Shown one piece after another: positions 1 to 10,257 of a stretch of 64,000 nt of DNA (within the stretch, counting starts at the first letter, position 1; the number at the start of each line of letters is the position of its first letter). The stretch comes from Nelumbo lutea (lineage: Eukaryota > Streptophyta > Magnoliopsida > Proteales > Nelumbonaceae), in assembly GCA_022828595.1 (NCBI GenBank), contig JAKGHH010000005.1:66583655-66647654 (forward strand). The letters are read 5' to 3'. A program made the position numbers and the translations under genes. The notes beneath the pieces were generated by a model. That model saw only the letters and a list, made by a program, of their open reading frames with translations. It was not told where the DNA came from and searched no databases.

Positions 1-784
1 ACACGTATAACTGCCTGTCCTACTTCTCCGTTGTTTTTCTCTTTTTTTTTTCCAGCAAATATTTGTCTCACTTAAATGTGAGAGACACTGAGAGTGAGAG
101 CCCCTTCTTATCCATTCTGATTGATTGGACTATTGGAGTGGCGTCAGAGGGAGGGATAGTCGTCCCCATTCAAAGTTTGGTTAAGTGGGATTCTCTAATC
201 AACCTTCAAACGCGGAAACTCATGTGAGAGGTCACTCTCGTTAAATCCAGTCCCAGTCAGGATCTCTTACAGTTCGACAAATCAAAGCCTAAGTAGAGGA
301 GATCCGGACTGCACTGAACTGATGCGTTTCATCTTAAATTCAATGCATTTGTTAAAGAGATTGACAGAACGCTAGGGTGCTCGAGGAAGTAGACCTGGGG
401 CTGGGCTGGGGCTGGGAGGGTCAATATCGCTTACCGATCCAACATGTGTGTCTGGGGTCGCCTCCTTTGTTAGGTTTCATTTCGCTGTCCGGACTCTGGC
501 CGAACTTTGATTTAATAGATACGATACTTACTTTTCAATGGCGAAGGCTGAAAGTGTTGATTCGTGTAATGTTTTGGCGGGGAGATGATGAGGGACGGCC
601 GTGTCTGACCCTGTGGCCTCAGAATGTGCACGTACATTGGGGAATAGGGGTGGGGGAGCAAGGGCCCTTGGCCAATGGATTCTTCCGATAAGAAGGGCCC
701 TGACCCCTGATTAATGGCTGAATCCTTTCGACTTGGTAATAGCTTTTCTGATGCGGCCCCCCGACCGAGACATTTGCGATTTTG
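1..784. other. Intergenic, no gene recognised
   Basis: I see no recognisable coding region here. Short open frames lack any family motif and have no supporting splice structure. The region is less AT-rich than what follows and runs into the left arm of the foldback element at about 785. Confidence 0.5.
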
Positions 785-883
785 TGTGGTGGAAGAGTTC
801 GGCTTCTGTCAGGGCAAGTCAATACTGGCAACGTTCCAGCACCCCCTTGCAACCTTACATTGGGAATATCTCTCCATTACATT

Positions 884-1069
884 TTTGAAAGAGTATAAAA
901 CCTTACATTTTATATTATTTTGTATGTATTTGTATTGTATATATTTATATTTGTACTTTATCGGTTTGGAAGGAATATAAATATAAATATGTACAATACA
1001 AATGCATACAAAATAATACAAAACACATAGTTTTGCATTCTACATATTTGCATTTATACTCCTTTCAAA
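884..1069. mobile_element. 186-bp hairpin MITE
   Basis: Nearly palindromic AT-rich element. It opens with TTTGAAAGAGTATAAA and closes with TTTATACTCCTTTCAAA. Long internal arms (around TTTGTATGTATTTGTATTGT and its complement) could fold into a hairpin about 80 bp long. No coding capacity. The superfamily is not assignable from the ends alone. Confidence 0.6.
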
Positions 1070-1091
1070 TTGAGTCACAAGTACCGGGAAT

Positions 1092-4000
1092 TATATGTGT
1101 AAATCGGGTTGTATCGGGTCGTGTTGGCCAATGGGTTGGATCGGGCCGTGTTTTCTTCCCCTATAATACTTTGAGGGGTTGGCCCGAGCTCGTGGGAGCC
1201 CGTGCCGAGCCGGTCCATGCCATGGCTTGGGCTGGGCAGGCTGTAGGTTGTGTAATGGACCTGACCCGTGTTAGGCTAGGCTATGGGTCAGGCCTTGGAC
1301 CTAGGCCAAACCAAGTCAAACTATTTTTTTTTTTTTGCTAAAATATTCCACTTTCCTTAATTCAATAATTCTTTTGAGCTTTGGGAACAAATTGGAAAAA
1401 ATAAAATTAAAAATAAAAAAAAATCTAACAAAAAAATACTTAAATACTTAATAAAATACAAAATTGACAACAAATTGGAAAAATAGGAATTTTATTTCTT
1501 GAATTTGAATAATACAATGGATGAGTGAAATATAGAAAATGGAATAAAATATAAAAATACAATACAATTATAAATTAAAAATAAAAAATTACATAATTGA
1601 AAAAAAAAGAACTTATATAAATAAAATTGAAAAAAAAACAATAATTTTAAAAATTAAAAAAAGTTATAATAATTAAAATAATAAAATATTGAGTATACAA
1701 AAGAATAAAAATTTGACCTCATCATTTTTCTTCAAGTTCCACCTCCACCTGCATCATCTAATCATCACCTTGATTGCCATCGTCTATTTCAGGTGAAACA
1801 TAATGTCATGCCCTCCTTTGTCTTGTAATCAATCTTCAGCATCCAACCAATCTTTAAGGCACATGGACATCTCCATACTTTCATCGTTCATACAATTTCT
1901 CTCGTCGTCTAGCACTCTAGTACCTGTACTAAAGCAAGACTCCGATGAAACTATAGACACTAGAGGGGTTAGTAGATCATGTGCTATGGCGGCAGGAACC
2001 AATTAAAGTAGAAACACTTGCTTGTAAATAAAAAATCAAGTTCAGTAAATGAATTTGATGATGAATTGGTAGTAGATTTTTGTCTCTTATGTAGTAGAGA
2101 CCGAATTTTGTCTCCACCTACTGGGAATATAATTAGTTGTTTCAGAATTGGACTTGCACCTATACAAGATTTCTTATGTCCACTCACTTGAGATTCATAT
2201 AAACTATACATTTCAAATAATAAATTATTAATTTCTTCGTTTTGTTTCCAACTTCAATGTTCATAATTTCATAATATGATTCAATTTAAATTTCTAAACC
2301 ATCTTTCCTAATCCTAGGATCTAATATTACAACTAAGTAATAAAGGGTAGAAATTTTCTCCCAATATTTTTTAAATTTATTTTCCATTATTTCAATAATA
2401 CTTTGAAATTGTGGATTTTTCCTATATTTTGCAAAACATACACTAATTATAAAAATTGATTAACTAAAAGACAACTAGTTGAGTAATAAACACCCGAAAA
2501 TTCATTACTTACATCATAAAAAATTTGAAAAAAAAAGTATACAAATTGTCATTTCCCAATCTTCCTCAAGTATAGGATCGTGTGGCATTTTTTGCATTAT
2601 AAAAATCACTAAGAATTTGTTTGTATGCAATACAACTTTCTAATATTGAATAGGTAGAATTTCGTCTATGTTTAACATCTAATACAAAATGTTTATATTT
2701 TAAACCATAGTTTTGACATAAATATTTAAGTTCTTGTTTTCTTCCTCCAAAACTTTTAATATATATTATACAATTTCTAATTTTAGAAATATGATGATAA
2801 ATAATATTTAAAGTATCTTGAATACATAAATTTAAAATGTGACATGCACATCTAATATGAACTAATTTACCATCTAAAAATGGTTTTAATTAGAATTTTA
2901 AAATATATATTACAGAATCTTTATTACTAGCATTATCAAAACTAATAGAAAAAAGTTTATTTTCAAATTCATAAATACATAAAGTATTTAAAATACTTGA
3001 AGCAATAATTGGGCCAGTATGTAGCCATTCAAGCCTAGTAAAACTTAAAATTATTTTATGTAAAAATCATTTTTCATCAATAAAATGACTAGTAACACAA
3101 ATATAACTTATTTTAAATCTAAATGTCCAAATATCATAATTAATTGAAATTTTAAATTAAGATTTGATAACATAGAAATTAAGTTTTGTTTATATGAATA
3201 AATTTTTTAAAGCATATGTTCTAATAGTTTTTTTGGAAACTTTTTTAAATTGTGGATTTACAAATCCACATAAAATTTTTCAAGTTTAGTATCTTCAGCT
3301 AATAAAAATTGATGTTCAGCATGCATAATATATTTTGCTAATTTTTGCCTCATTTTGTCTTGAGAATATTTAAAAGTATCAAAAATCTCACTTCCTATTT
3401 GTGCTTGTGATTTTTTCCCTTCTCTTCTTTCATCAAATGGCGATTCAAATGTCTGCCCAAGAGGCCAGTACCACTACTATTATAGCTAAAGTCACTCTTA
3501 CATTTTTTACAAACAAATCTCTTTCCCTTCCCTCAACCTCCTATATTTTAAATATTGTCCAAACCGGGCTAATCAACCTAGTGTTCTCCTTTTTCTTCCC
3601 CTACCTCTAGTAGCAATATTAGGTGGGAACGTCAGTAATATTAGCAACAACATCCATATTGGCGCTAACACTATCATATTGCAATTGAACATCAACATTA
3701 ACTGCGTTGGGGAATTGGTGTCGAGAGCGAGAGGAGGAGCCGACCATTTTTTAAAGGGATAAGTGGACTGCAATCCACCTTAGCAATCTGAATTGCAGCC
3801 CCCTCCTAGTCTACTAGTACCCCCTCCCCCCAATAAACCGCATCATGCCCGTGAATTTGGCAGCAATCCACGGGCACGATTCAGTCCACCCCTATACATC
3901 CGAGCTCCACCCTAGGGTGGACTGAACTATAAAAACCCCTTTTTTAATTATAAAAAGCTAAAAATTAATTTAATTGCTCTTACATGGATTGTCGGTTTGG

Positions 4001-4591
4001 AATTTCAACTTGATTTCAACGGTTGAAGCCTCGAAGTCTCCCAAATTGAAGACTTGAGATATTTGAACAAGCCTTCTTCTTGTTGAAACTTGAATCAAGT
4101 TGAAAATTTGAGAGTAGAGAGAATATGAGAGTATATGTGAAAGTATGATGTATGAGACTAAGAAACTAAGAGAGTATGATAATTGGTGTAATGAGAATGG
4201 TAATAAGGTTATTTATAAGAATTGAAAATAATTTAATTCCCAAAAATACCCTAAAAGCTAGTTGTTTTTAGTTGTTGATAGGGGTATTTTGGTCATTATA
4301 AAGTCATTTATCACTTTACCTAAATACCCCCTAAACTATCCGTTATATGGTTGTTGGGGGCATTATTGTCATTTTATCTCCCCCCAAAGCCAAAATACAT
4401 AAATACCCCCATATATAGTTGTTTATAGTTGTTGGGGGTATTTCTGTAATCCCCCCAAAAAAGAACTAGCCGTTGGAGGGGGGGAGCTCTCCAATGGCTA
4501 GTTCTTCGGACGGGCAAAACGCGGCTCATTATGGGTCAGGTCATGCTAGCCCGCGGCCACGAGCGGCATGACACAATGATTTACACCTATA
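1092..4591 (-). mobile_element. hAT (Ac/Tip100-like) DNA transposon, decayed
   Basis: About 3.5 kb element bounded by short inverted ends: TATATGTGTAAATC at the left and the reverse complement of TATAGGTGTAAATC at the right. Subterminal sequence is GC-rich with GGGTCGTG/GGCCCG-type repeats; the interior is very AT-rich. The flanking 8-mers (1,084-1,091 and 4,592-4,599) agree at only 5 of 8 positions, so the target duplication is degraded or the boundary is off by a base or two. The interior holds the remains of a hAT transposase on the minus strand, which fixes the superfamily. Confidence 0.75.
1812..3620 (-). pseudogene. hAT transposase pseudogene
   Basis: Reading the minus strand in shifting frames gives the hAT transposase landmarks in order. 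About 3,290-3,380 has a HAEHQFLLAED-like segment. About 2,950-3,110 reads YICVTSHFIDE, then HTGPIIAS, then KLFSISFDNASN, the RNase H-like catalytic region. About 2,840 has IRCACHILNLCIQD, and about 2,670 has DVKHRRNSTYSILES. About 1,815-2,000 is the C-terminal dimerisation region, with VSSESCFSTGTRVLDDER and MCLKDWLDAED. In-frame stops (for instance one replacing the Trp after HFIDE) and frameshifts mean no intact protein is possible. The N-terminal BED zinc finger would lie near 3,450-3,600 but is not convincingly readable. Assignment to hAT is strong; the subfamily is less certain. Confidence 0.85.
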
Positions 4592-4795
4592 ACGGAGATA
4601 TTTCCAATGTAAGGCTGTAAAGTTTATTGGAATGGCGGAACGGGCTTTGCCTTGACCGAAGCCGGACTCGTGGTGGAATGGCTTAGTGGTATATATGTTT
4701 ACCTATCTTTTTAGTTGGGGAGTCATCAGAAATGGGCTTTGTTAGTTTGGTTTAGCCTTCTAAGGTACACCAATGCCCATTGACCATTATTAGAC

Positions 4796-5073
4796 CAAGG
4801 TTTTTAAAATCAAACCAGACCGGGAACCATTTTGGGGGACCAATTATTGAATCGAACAGTTTGACCATCCGGTCCACTCTAACAAAAATATAAAAAAATA
4901 AAAAACAAAAATGACCAAAAACCATCGTTTGGGTTGACAATCCGACCACCTGGGTTAACAATTTGTTGACCAAATAAATGGTTTTTGGCCAAAAGGGGTT
5001 TTGGGGTAAAACGGACCGGTTTCTGTTTTTTCCAATCTGACCCGTCTAGTCCAGTCTGGTTTTGAAAACATTA
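4796..5073. mobile_element. Non-autonomous hAT-like element, CAAGG family
   Basis: Begins CAAGGTTTTTAAAATCAAAC and ends with a complementary CTGGTTTTGAAAACATTA. Flanking 8-mers (tattagac at 4,788-4,795; tgtcagac at 5,074-5,081) match at 6 of 8 positions. It resembles the ends of the better-preserved 1.18 kb element at 35,147-36,323. A direct repeat of the last 40 bp follows at about 5,096-5,133. Confidence 0.55.
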
Positions 5074-5140
5074 TGTCAGACCCATAATAAATAGTCCGGT
5101 TTTGAAAACATTGTGTCAAACCCATAATAAATACGTGTAA

Positions 5141-5250
5141 TCTATGTTTGGTTTGAAGGAAAAGGTAGGGAGATTAAAGGAACGCTAGACAAACCTCTAC
5201 TAACCTTATATGGGTTTCCTTACCTTTTTCTTCAAACCAAACACAGCCTA
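5141..5250. mobile_element. Short hairpin MITE (TGTTTGGTTTGAAGG ends)
   Basis: About 110-bp palindromic element. The left arm TATGTTTGGTTTGAAGGAAA is the complement of the right arm ending TTCAAACCAAACACAGCC. The same family recurs at 9,232-9,362. No coding potential. Confidence 0.6.
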
Positions 5251-5348
5251 AGAGAATGACAGAATGCTAGGGTGTGAAACCAACAAACAAATAACATGTA
5301 TACAAACACATTTGTGTTTAACAAGTGTAAGGTCGTGTGCAAATTAAG

Positions 5349-5988
5349 TAGGTGTTTGGCATAGGTGATGGGAACATCACACCATTTTCTCATAAAATGG
5401 TGTTGGGCACGTGGAGTTGTAAGTACCATTTTCTCAGAAAACGGTGCTTATTTTTTTGTTTAGAATCAGTGTTTCACATAGATGTTTTATGAGAAAACAA
5501 CATTGGTTTTGTTAGGTACCAGTGGTAGTAGCAATATTTTCAACATGGTCTATATTATCCAATGTCCAAGATGATGTCACATCATTGCACCGTTGGCAGC
5601 AATGCACTGTTTTCTTAGAAAATATTGAATGTGGCATTACTCAATACCACAATTTACCAATTTCCAAGGTGTAGTCTGGAGCAACATTTTTTCTAGAAAA
5701 ATAGTACCAAACAAGAGGCATGAGTTCGGATTCAATCAATGCAAGTCCATGCTCACACCGTTCAAACACCCTTTTGCAGCCTTGCATTGGGAATATCTCC
5801 TCAAAAAATAAAGCACGCAAGTATGGAGATATTCCCAATGCAAGATTATAAAGACCGTTTGAATGGACATTGCACTGGCTGAAGCCCATCTCAAAGGGCG
5901 TTGTTTGAAGCACCGCTTTTTCTTATGTGATGCCTACATAGCACCGTTTCCTGATGTCAGAAAACGGCATCAATGCCAAACAGCGCTA
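5349..5988. mobile_element. MITE with GTGTTTGGCAT ends and internal palindrome
   Basis: The left end GGTGTTTGGCATAGGTGATG and the right end (ATGCCAAACAGCGC) form imperfect inverted repeats. The interior carries the foldback core GCATTGGGAATATCTCC and its complement around 5,785-5,845, the same palindrome as the arms at 785-875 and 4,594-4,679. There is no convincing gene in it. Confidence 0.5.
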
Positions 5989-6779
5989 AAGATAAAAGCT
6001 TGAAACTTAAAAAAACACAATAAGACATTCAGATTTTAAAATTTTTGTTAGTGTATTTCTTTAAATGATTTGACTTGTTGATTGGATTCAATGATTGTAA
6101 TTTTTTTTAGTACAAAGCGAGAGATAAAGCCTAAGGATTATAATATTTGAACAACTTACAATTTGTGAGTATCGACCATATATAATATATGCAATTAAAA
6201 TACTCTAATTTAATTTTGATGGCCAATATGGAAATCAAGGCAAGTATCAACAATATATAACATTAATTGATATATTCTCATTAAAAAATGAAGTGAAAAA
6301 CTAAGCATGTTTTATTTGTAAATAAGTATACGATTGTAAAATTTCCCAAATTTTGATCTCTTATTTTTGAAAATGCACAATTTATAACATTTTCTTAAAT
6401 GTAGTTATGCATATAATATGATATTATGCATAAATTTAGTAACTACATGTGGGAGTGGGGTGAATTGAATGGAGCAATGGATTACCTTCTAAATTGAGTA
6501 TTATAAAAATTAAGATTGTATTTGGTACCATTGTTGTTCGTACTTGATACTTTGGATTGATCAAGACAATAAATATGTTTCAACACTAGACCGGAAAAGC
6601 TGGGAATCAGCCGTTTTACCCAAGAACCATTTTTTTGGCCAAAAATCATTGATTTGATTAGTAAATCAGTTATTCGAACCATTCAAACCATCCAACAATT
6701 TTTTATCATTTTTTATTATTTTTTTAATTATCTTTTATCAGAACAGGCCATTCGTTCAATTCGAATGATTGGACCATTT

Positions 6780-7085
6780 GACCTGGAAGCGATAAGATTG
6801 GCGAAGAATTTAAAAATTGAATCCTTTGTTCTGGAAAGTGATTGTGAGCAATTAGTTCAATCTTTGGAAGCCTCGGCTGCACAAAGAAGATTTACTTTTG
6901 GGTTATAGATATTGCTTTCTTATGCAGGAATGTGTTTGTGTCTTTTCTTTGGGTTAGAAGAGAAGCTAACAGAGCTGCTCACGTTACAGCCCAAAGAGAT
7001 CTGAAGCTCTCGGCTGTGTTGTTTGTTACAGATCCTGAGTGGCTTCATCTTGTACTCGAAACAGATCGTTCTCCTGGTTTTTTTT
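6780..7085 (+). pseudogene. RNase H (RVT_3-type) fragment of a plant LINE
   Basis: Two consecutive frames encode a plant non-LTR retrotransposon RNase H C-terminal half. The first reads EAIRLAKNLKIESFVLESDC (helix and strand with the catalytic ESD). After a frameshift the second reads FLWVRREANRAAHVTAQRDL, the conserved HxxN-like REANRAAH helix. No reverse transcriptase is present upstream, so this is an isolated fragment. A diverged host RNase H-like gene is a less likely alternative because of the frameshift and lack of an N-terminus. Confidence 0.7.
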
Positions 7086-7796
7086 TTTTCGTATGTTGGG
7101 TTTTCCCTTCGGTTGTTTTTTTAGTAATGAATCTGCAAAACATTTCATATAGAAACATCAATCAAACCAAACACAACATATATCTCTCTTCTATCATGTC
7201 ATGTGGCTATATGTGGGCCTATTAACGATGCCTCATTGGTATTAGTTTTCTATTCTCAACTTTCTTCCTTTCCTTTTGCTTCACGGGGCTCTACAGTGGG
7301 AAAATGGTTCACTCTTTCGAGGAAGTAGCTACTACTTTTTCATGGTTAAAGCACGCCGCCTTGTGTTCTGGAAATTTGAAAAAAAAGAGTACCTACTTCC
7401 TGAAAGGAGGCAAGAAAAACTCATACAACTGGGGATAGCCCGTCCCTATACCCATAAATCCCCTTGCAATACCCTGGTGGTTACATAATTTGATCCAAAC
7501 TCTCCACTACAACCATAATATTAGGGGTGCAAACGAATTGGATCGGATCCGAATCAGGGTATATTCGAATCCAATTTAATATTGTTTCATGTCGGATCTG
7601 ATCCGATCAAAAAATTCAATCAGATTTGATAAGATTCAATTTGAATTCAAATCCTATCGATTGGTAAGTTGGGCCTTTGGATTTGATCCGATCCGACTTG
7701 TATTCTTTAAAAATTAATAAATTATTAAAAATTTAAAATATATTAATTTAAATAAAGTAAAAATAAAAAATACAAGTATTCTTAATTATTTTTATC

Positions 7797-7799
<3 letters not shown>

Positions 7800-7842
<43 letters not shown>
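7800..7842. repeat. (TA)n microsatellite
   Basis: About 20 TA dinucleotides in the AT-rich core of the surrounding element. Confidence 0.9.
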
Positions 7843-7844
<2 letters not shown>

Positions 7845-7864
7845 TTTTATAAAAAATAAATAAT

Positions 7865-8260
7865 CACTACAAGAAAAGTGATTTTTAGCGGCATTTGAAA
7901 ATGCTGCTAAAGATAGGTAAAAATGCCACTAATTGTGGCGTTTACAAATTATACCACTGATATCTGAGTCAATAAAAATTTTAGTGGTGTTTATCCAATT
8001 TTTAGTGGCACTTAAATAAATGCCAATAAAACTTACTTCCAGTGGCGTTTATCCAAATTTTAGTGGCACTTGTATAAACGCCCATTAAAACTATTTTTAG
8101 TGGCGTTTTATTCATGCTTTAGTGAGTTTCAAATGCCATTTTTAAATTTAGTAGTGGCATTTATTGACACATTTAGTGGCAATTCGTAGTGCCACTTAAT
8201 AGCAACTGGTATAGTGGCATTTACAAGCGTCACTAAATGTCTAAACATACATGCATGCTA
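7865..8260. mobile_element. CACTA-superfamily end (one terminus visible)
   Basis: Opens with CACTACAAGAAAA, the classic plant En/Spm terminal motif. It is followed by repeated AGTGGCGTTT/AGTGGCATTT units in both orientations between about 7,885 and 8,240, which fits CACTA subterminal repeats. I cannot find the opposite TTTTCTTGTAGTG end, so the right boundary is arbitrary and the copy is probably truncated. Confidence 0.55.
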
Positions 8261-8650
8261 AAAAATAAAAAAATGAAGCAACAAAAAAGATGCTCCTAAT
8301 TTTATAATGGTAAATGGACGTGTATCAATAAACATTAATTTCATCATGCCCTTTAAATCAAATGCATATTATATATTTAATTAAAAAATCAAATAATTAT
8401 GAAATTTAGCCAAATAAACTGTTTTCATATAAAACAAATTTATCATAAAATGTTTATATAACAAATTTATAAAAATATACTTAAAAATAAATAAATAACA
8501 TATATATGTATTATAAATATATATTTATATTTATAAATATATAATATATATTGGATCAGATAGGGAATAATCCAAATCCGATCCGATTTTAATCAAATCC
8601 GAAAAACCATGATCCAAATTCGACCAAATACCGATCCATTTGCACCCCTA

Positions 8651-9231
8651 GGCAAACCCCTTACCAGACTCTTTTATACATTCTATAGAACTTGCCATGT
8701 TTTCTTTTCATGACAAAATTTCTTCCACCACCTACAATCCTTTACACACAATACTTATATCTGTCACCTCTTTTTTACTTTATGTCTCTTCCTCCCAGTC
8801 GTCTAACTGGCCCACTCATATATTGATTAAAGATGAATCTTATCAATCACTCCTTATATTTCTTTTCTTTCTTTTTATTTTTCAACTTTACATGAATCAT
8901 GAAAACTTGAAAAACCTAATTCAACGAGAGAACTGGCCCACTCACACATCTTCTTGAAACCCCTCCTTTCCAATTCATTTCACATCTATCTCTTCCCATG
9001 TTCCAAACGATATGTTAATGAGTGTGCAATTTCTGTTCCATTTCTCAATTCAATTCATTACACGTCTTCTTGTCCCCTCCCATGCATAATTCAATTTTAT
9101 CGCATGCCCCAAGGGTATCTTTAAAATGTTCTTATGCCAATTAAACAAATGTTTTACTCAAAGAAACATTTCTTAAGATTGTTTTGCTTACAATGTTCAC
9201 CTTAGTTTTCAAATCAAAGTATTAAAATATA
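8651..9231. other. Intergenic, nothing recognised
   Basis: AT-rich, pyrimidine-rich spacer between two small elements. Short open frames show no family motif. The phrase ACTGGCCCACTCA(T/C)A occurs twice (about 8,807 and 8,931), a small local repeat. Confidence 0.5.
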
Positions 9232-9362
9232 GGCTATGTTTGATTTGAGGGAAAAAGTAGGGAAAGAAAGGGAAAGATAAAGAAACTTATACAAGTTTTA
9301 TAAAAGTTTCCCCACTTTTTTCTTCTTTTTCCCTACTTTTTCCTTGAAACCAAACACAGCCA
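9232..9362. mobile_element. Short hairpin MITE, second copy
   Basis: Same family as 5,141-5,250. GGCTATGTTTGATTTGAGGG at the left pairs with CCTTGAAACCAAACACAGCC at the right. The interior arms (GGGAAAAAGTAGGGAAAG and complement) would fold into a long hairpin. ATA flanks both ends, a possible 2-3 bp target duplication. Confidence 0.65.
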
Positions 9363-9758
9363 TAGTTTCTATAGAGTAAGGATTAGTTAAACGCAATTCA
9401 GCAGGCGGTGGAATCAATAATGAGGTTCCATGCTAGTAAAAAATTCATGGATCCCATTATAAATGGTGCATATCCTGGCTGCACATATCTTTATTATTTG
9501 TCCTCTGAACAACCATCTTATTCAGCTAATCTGAATTCTTTTTAATAAAATTCTCAATTGAAGAAAAATTAGTTAATGAATTTCCTTGCATGTACCTTAA
9601 CAGTGTGTTTGGTTCGCACAACATAGGTGAGAAAATAGGAATCTCATGTTTATTTTGGGTGATATAATGGGATGTGACAAGAATTCCCTTCTCAAAACAT
9701 GGAACACAAGGTCTCACCAAATAGGTGTGACCCCATTGAGAAACAAAAGAGGTGTAAC

Positions 9759-10257
9759 TAGGGGTGTAAATGAATTAGATCATGATCCGATCCTATTTGG
9801 TCAAATTCAAATCACCGCTATTTGGATATTTGGATCAGATAATAGGGTTCGGTCCGATCAGAAATCGGATTGGATTCGGATCACCTCCTATTCAATCCGA
9901 TATATTATATATTTGTAAATATAAATTTATATACAATACATACATATATATATTATTTATTTATTTGTAAATATATTTTTTATAAAACATGTACATATAT
10001 GATGAAAATAATTAAAAATACTTGTATTTTTTGTTTTTACTTTATATAAATAGTATATTTATTTTTTCTTTTAATAATTTATTAATTTTTAAAGAAAACA
10101 AGTTGAATCGGATCATATTCAAAGATCTGACTTACCAATAGGATTTGAATTCAAATCGAGTCCAATCATATCTGATCAAATTGGATCCGACATGAAAAGT
10201 GTAACCGTATTCAAATATCCCCTTATTCAAATCCGATTCGATCTATTTGCATCCCTA
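9759..10257. mobile_element. hAT-like non-autonomous element, 499 bp
   Basis: Ends are TAGGGGTGTAAATG and the complement of TAGGGATGCAAATAG. The interior matches the core of 7,522-8,650 in the opposite orientation (the ATACTTGTATTTTT and AATAATTTATTAATTTTTAA segments). The flanking 8-mers agree only at 5 of 8 positions. No coding capacity. Confidence 0.65.

Larger units (their letters stand above)
785..4679. mobile_element. Foldback MITE split by later insertions
   Basis: The segment at about 785-875 and the segment at about 4,594-4,679 are imperfect reverse complements of each other. The shared stretch includes the TTGGGAATATCTC/GGAGATATTTCCAATG core and the GTGGTGGAAGAGTTCGGC / CCGGACTCGTGGTGG outer part. 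A related palindrome with the same core lies intact at about 5,740-5,900. I infer one foldback element whose loop was later filled by a short hairpin MITE (884-1,069) and a hAT transposon (1,092-4,591). The outer ends are not defined. Confidence 0.6.
7522..8650. mobile_element. hAT-like non-autonomous element with CACTA insertion
   Basis: Starts TAGGGGTGCAAACGAATTGG and ends with the complement (CCATTTGCACCCCTA). Subterminal GGATCGGATCCG motifs and an AT-rich core with a long (TA)n tract follow. Ends of this form (TAGGGGTGnnAA) are common in plant hAT elements. The 8-mers outside it do not match, so the duplication has been lost or the ends are chimeric. The core, read in reverse, matches the element at 9,759-10,257. 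A CACTA-type end sits inside at 7,865. Confidence 0.6.

Noticed and set aside
377..691. 104-codon open frame near the left edge
   Set aside because: The listed frame begins at a CTC codon or needs an internal start, has Gly/Trp-rich random composition and has no recognisable motif.
6780..7225. Functional RNase H-like host gene
   Set aside because: A frameshift splits the domain, and there is no N-terminus or splice evidence. A LINE fragment is the simpler reading.
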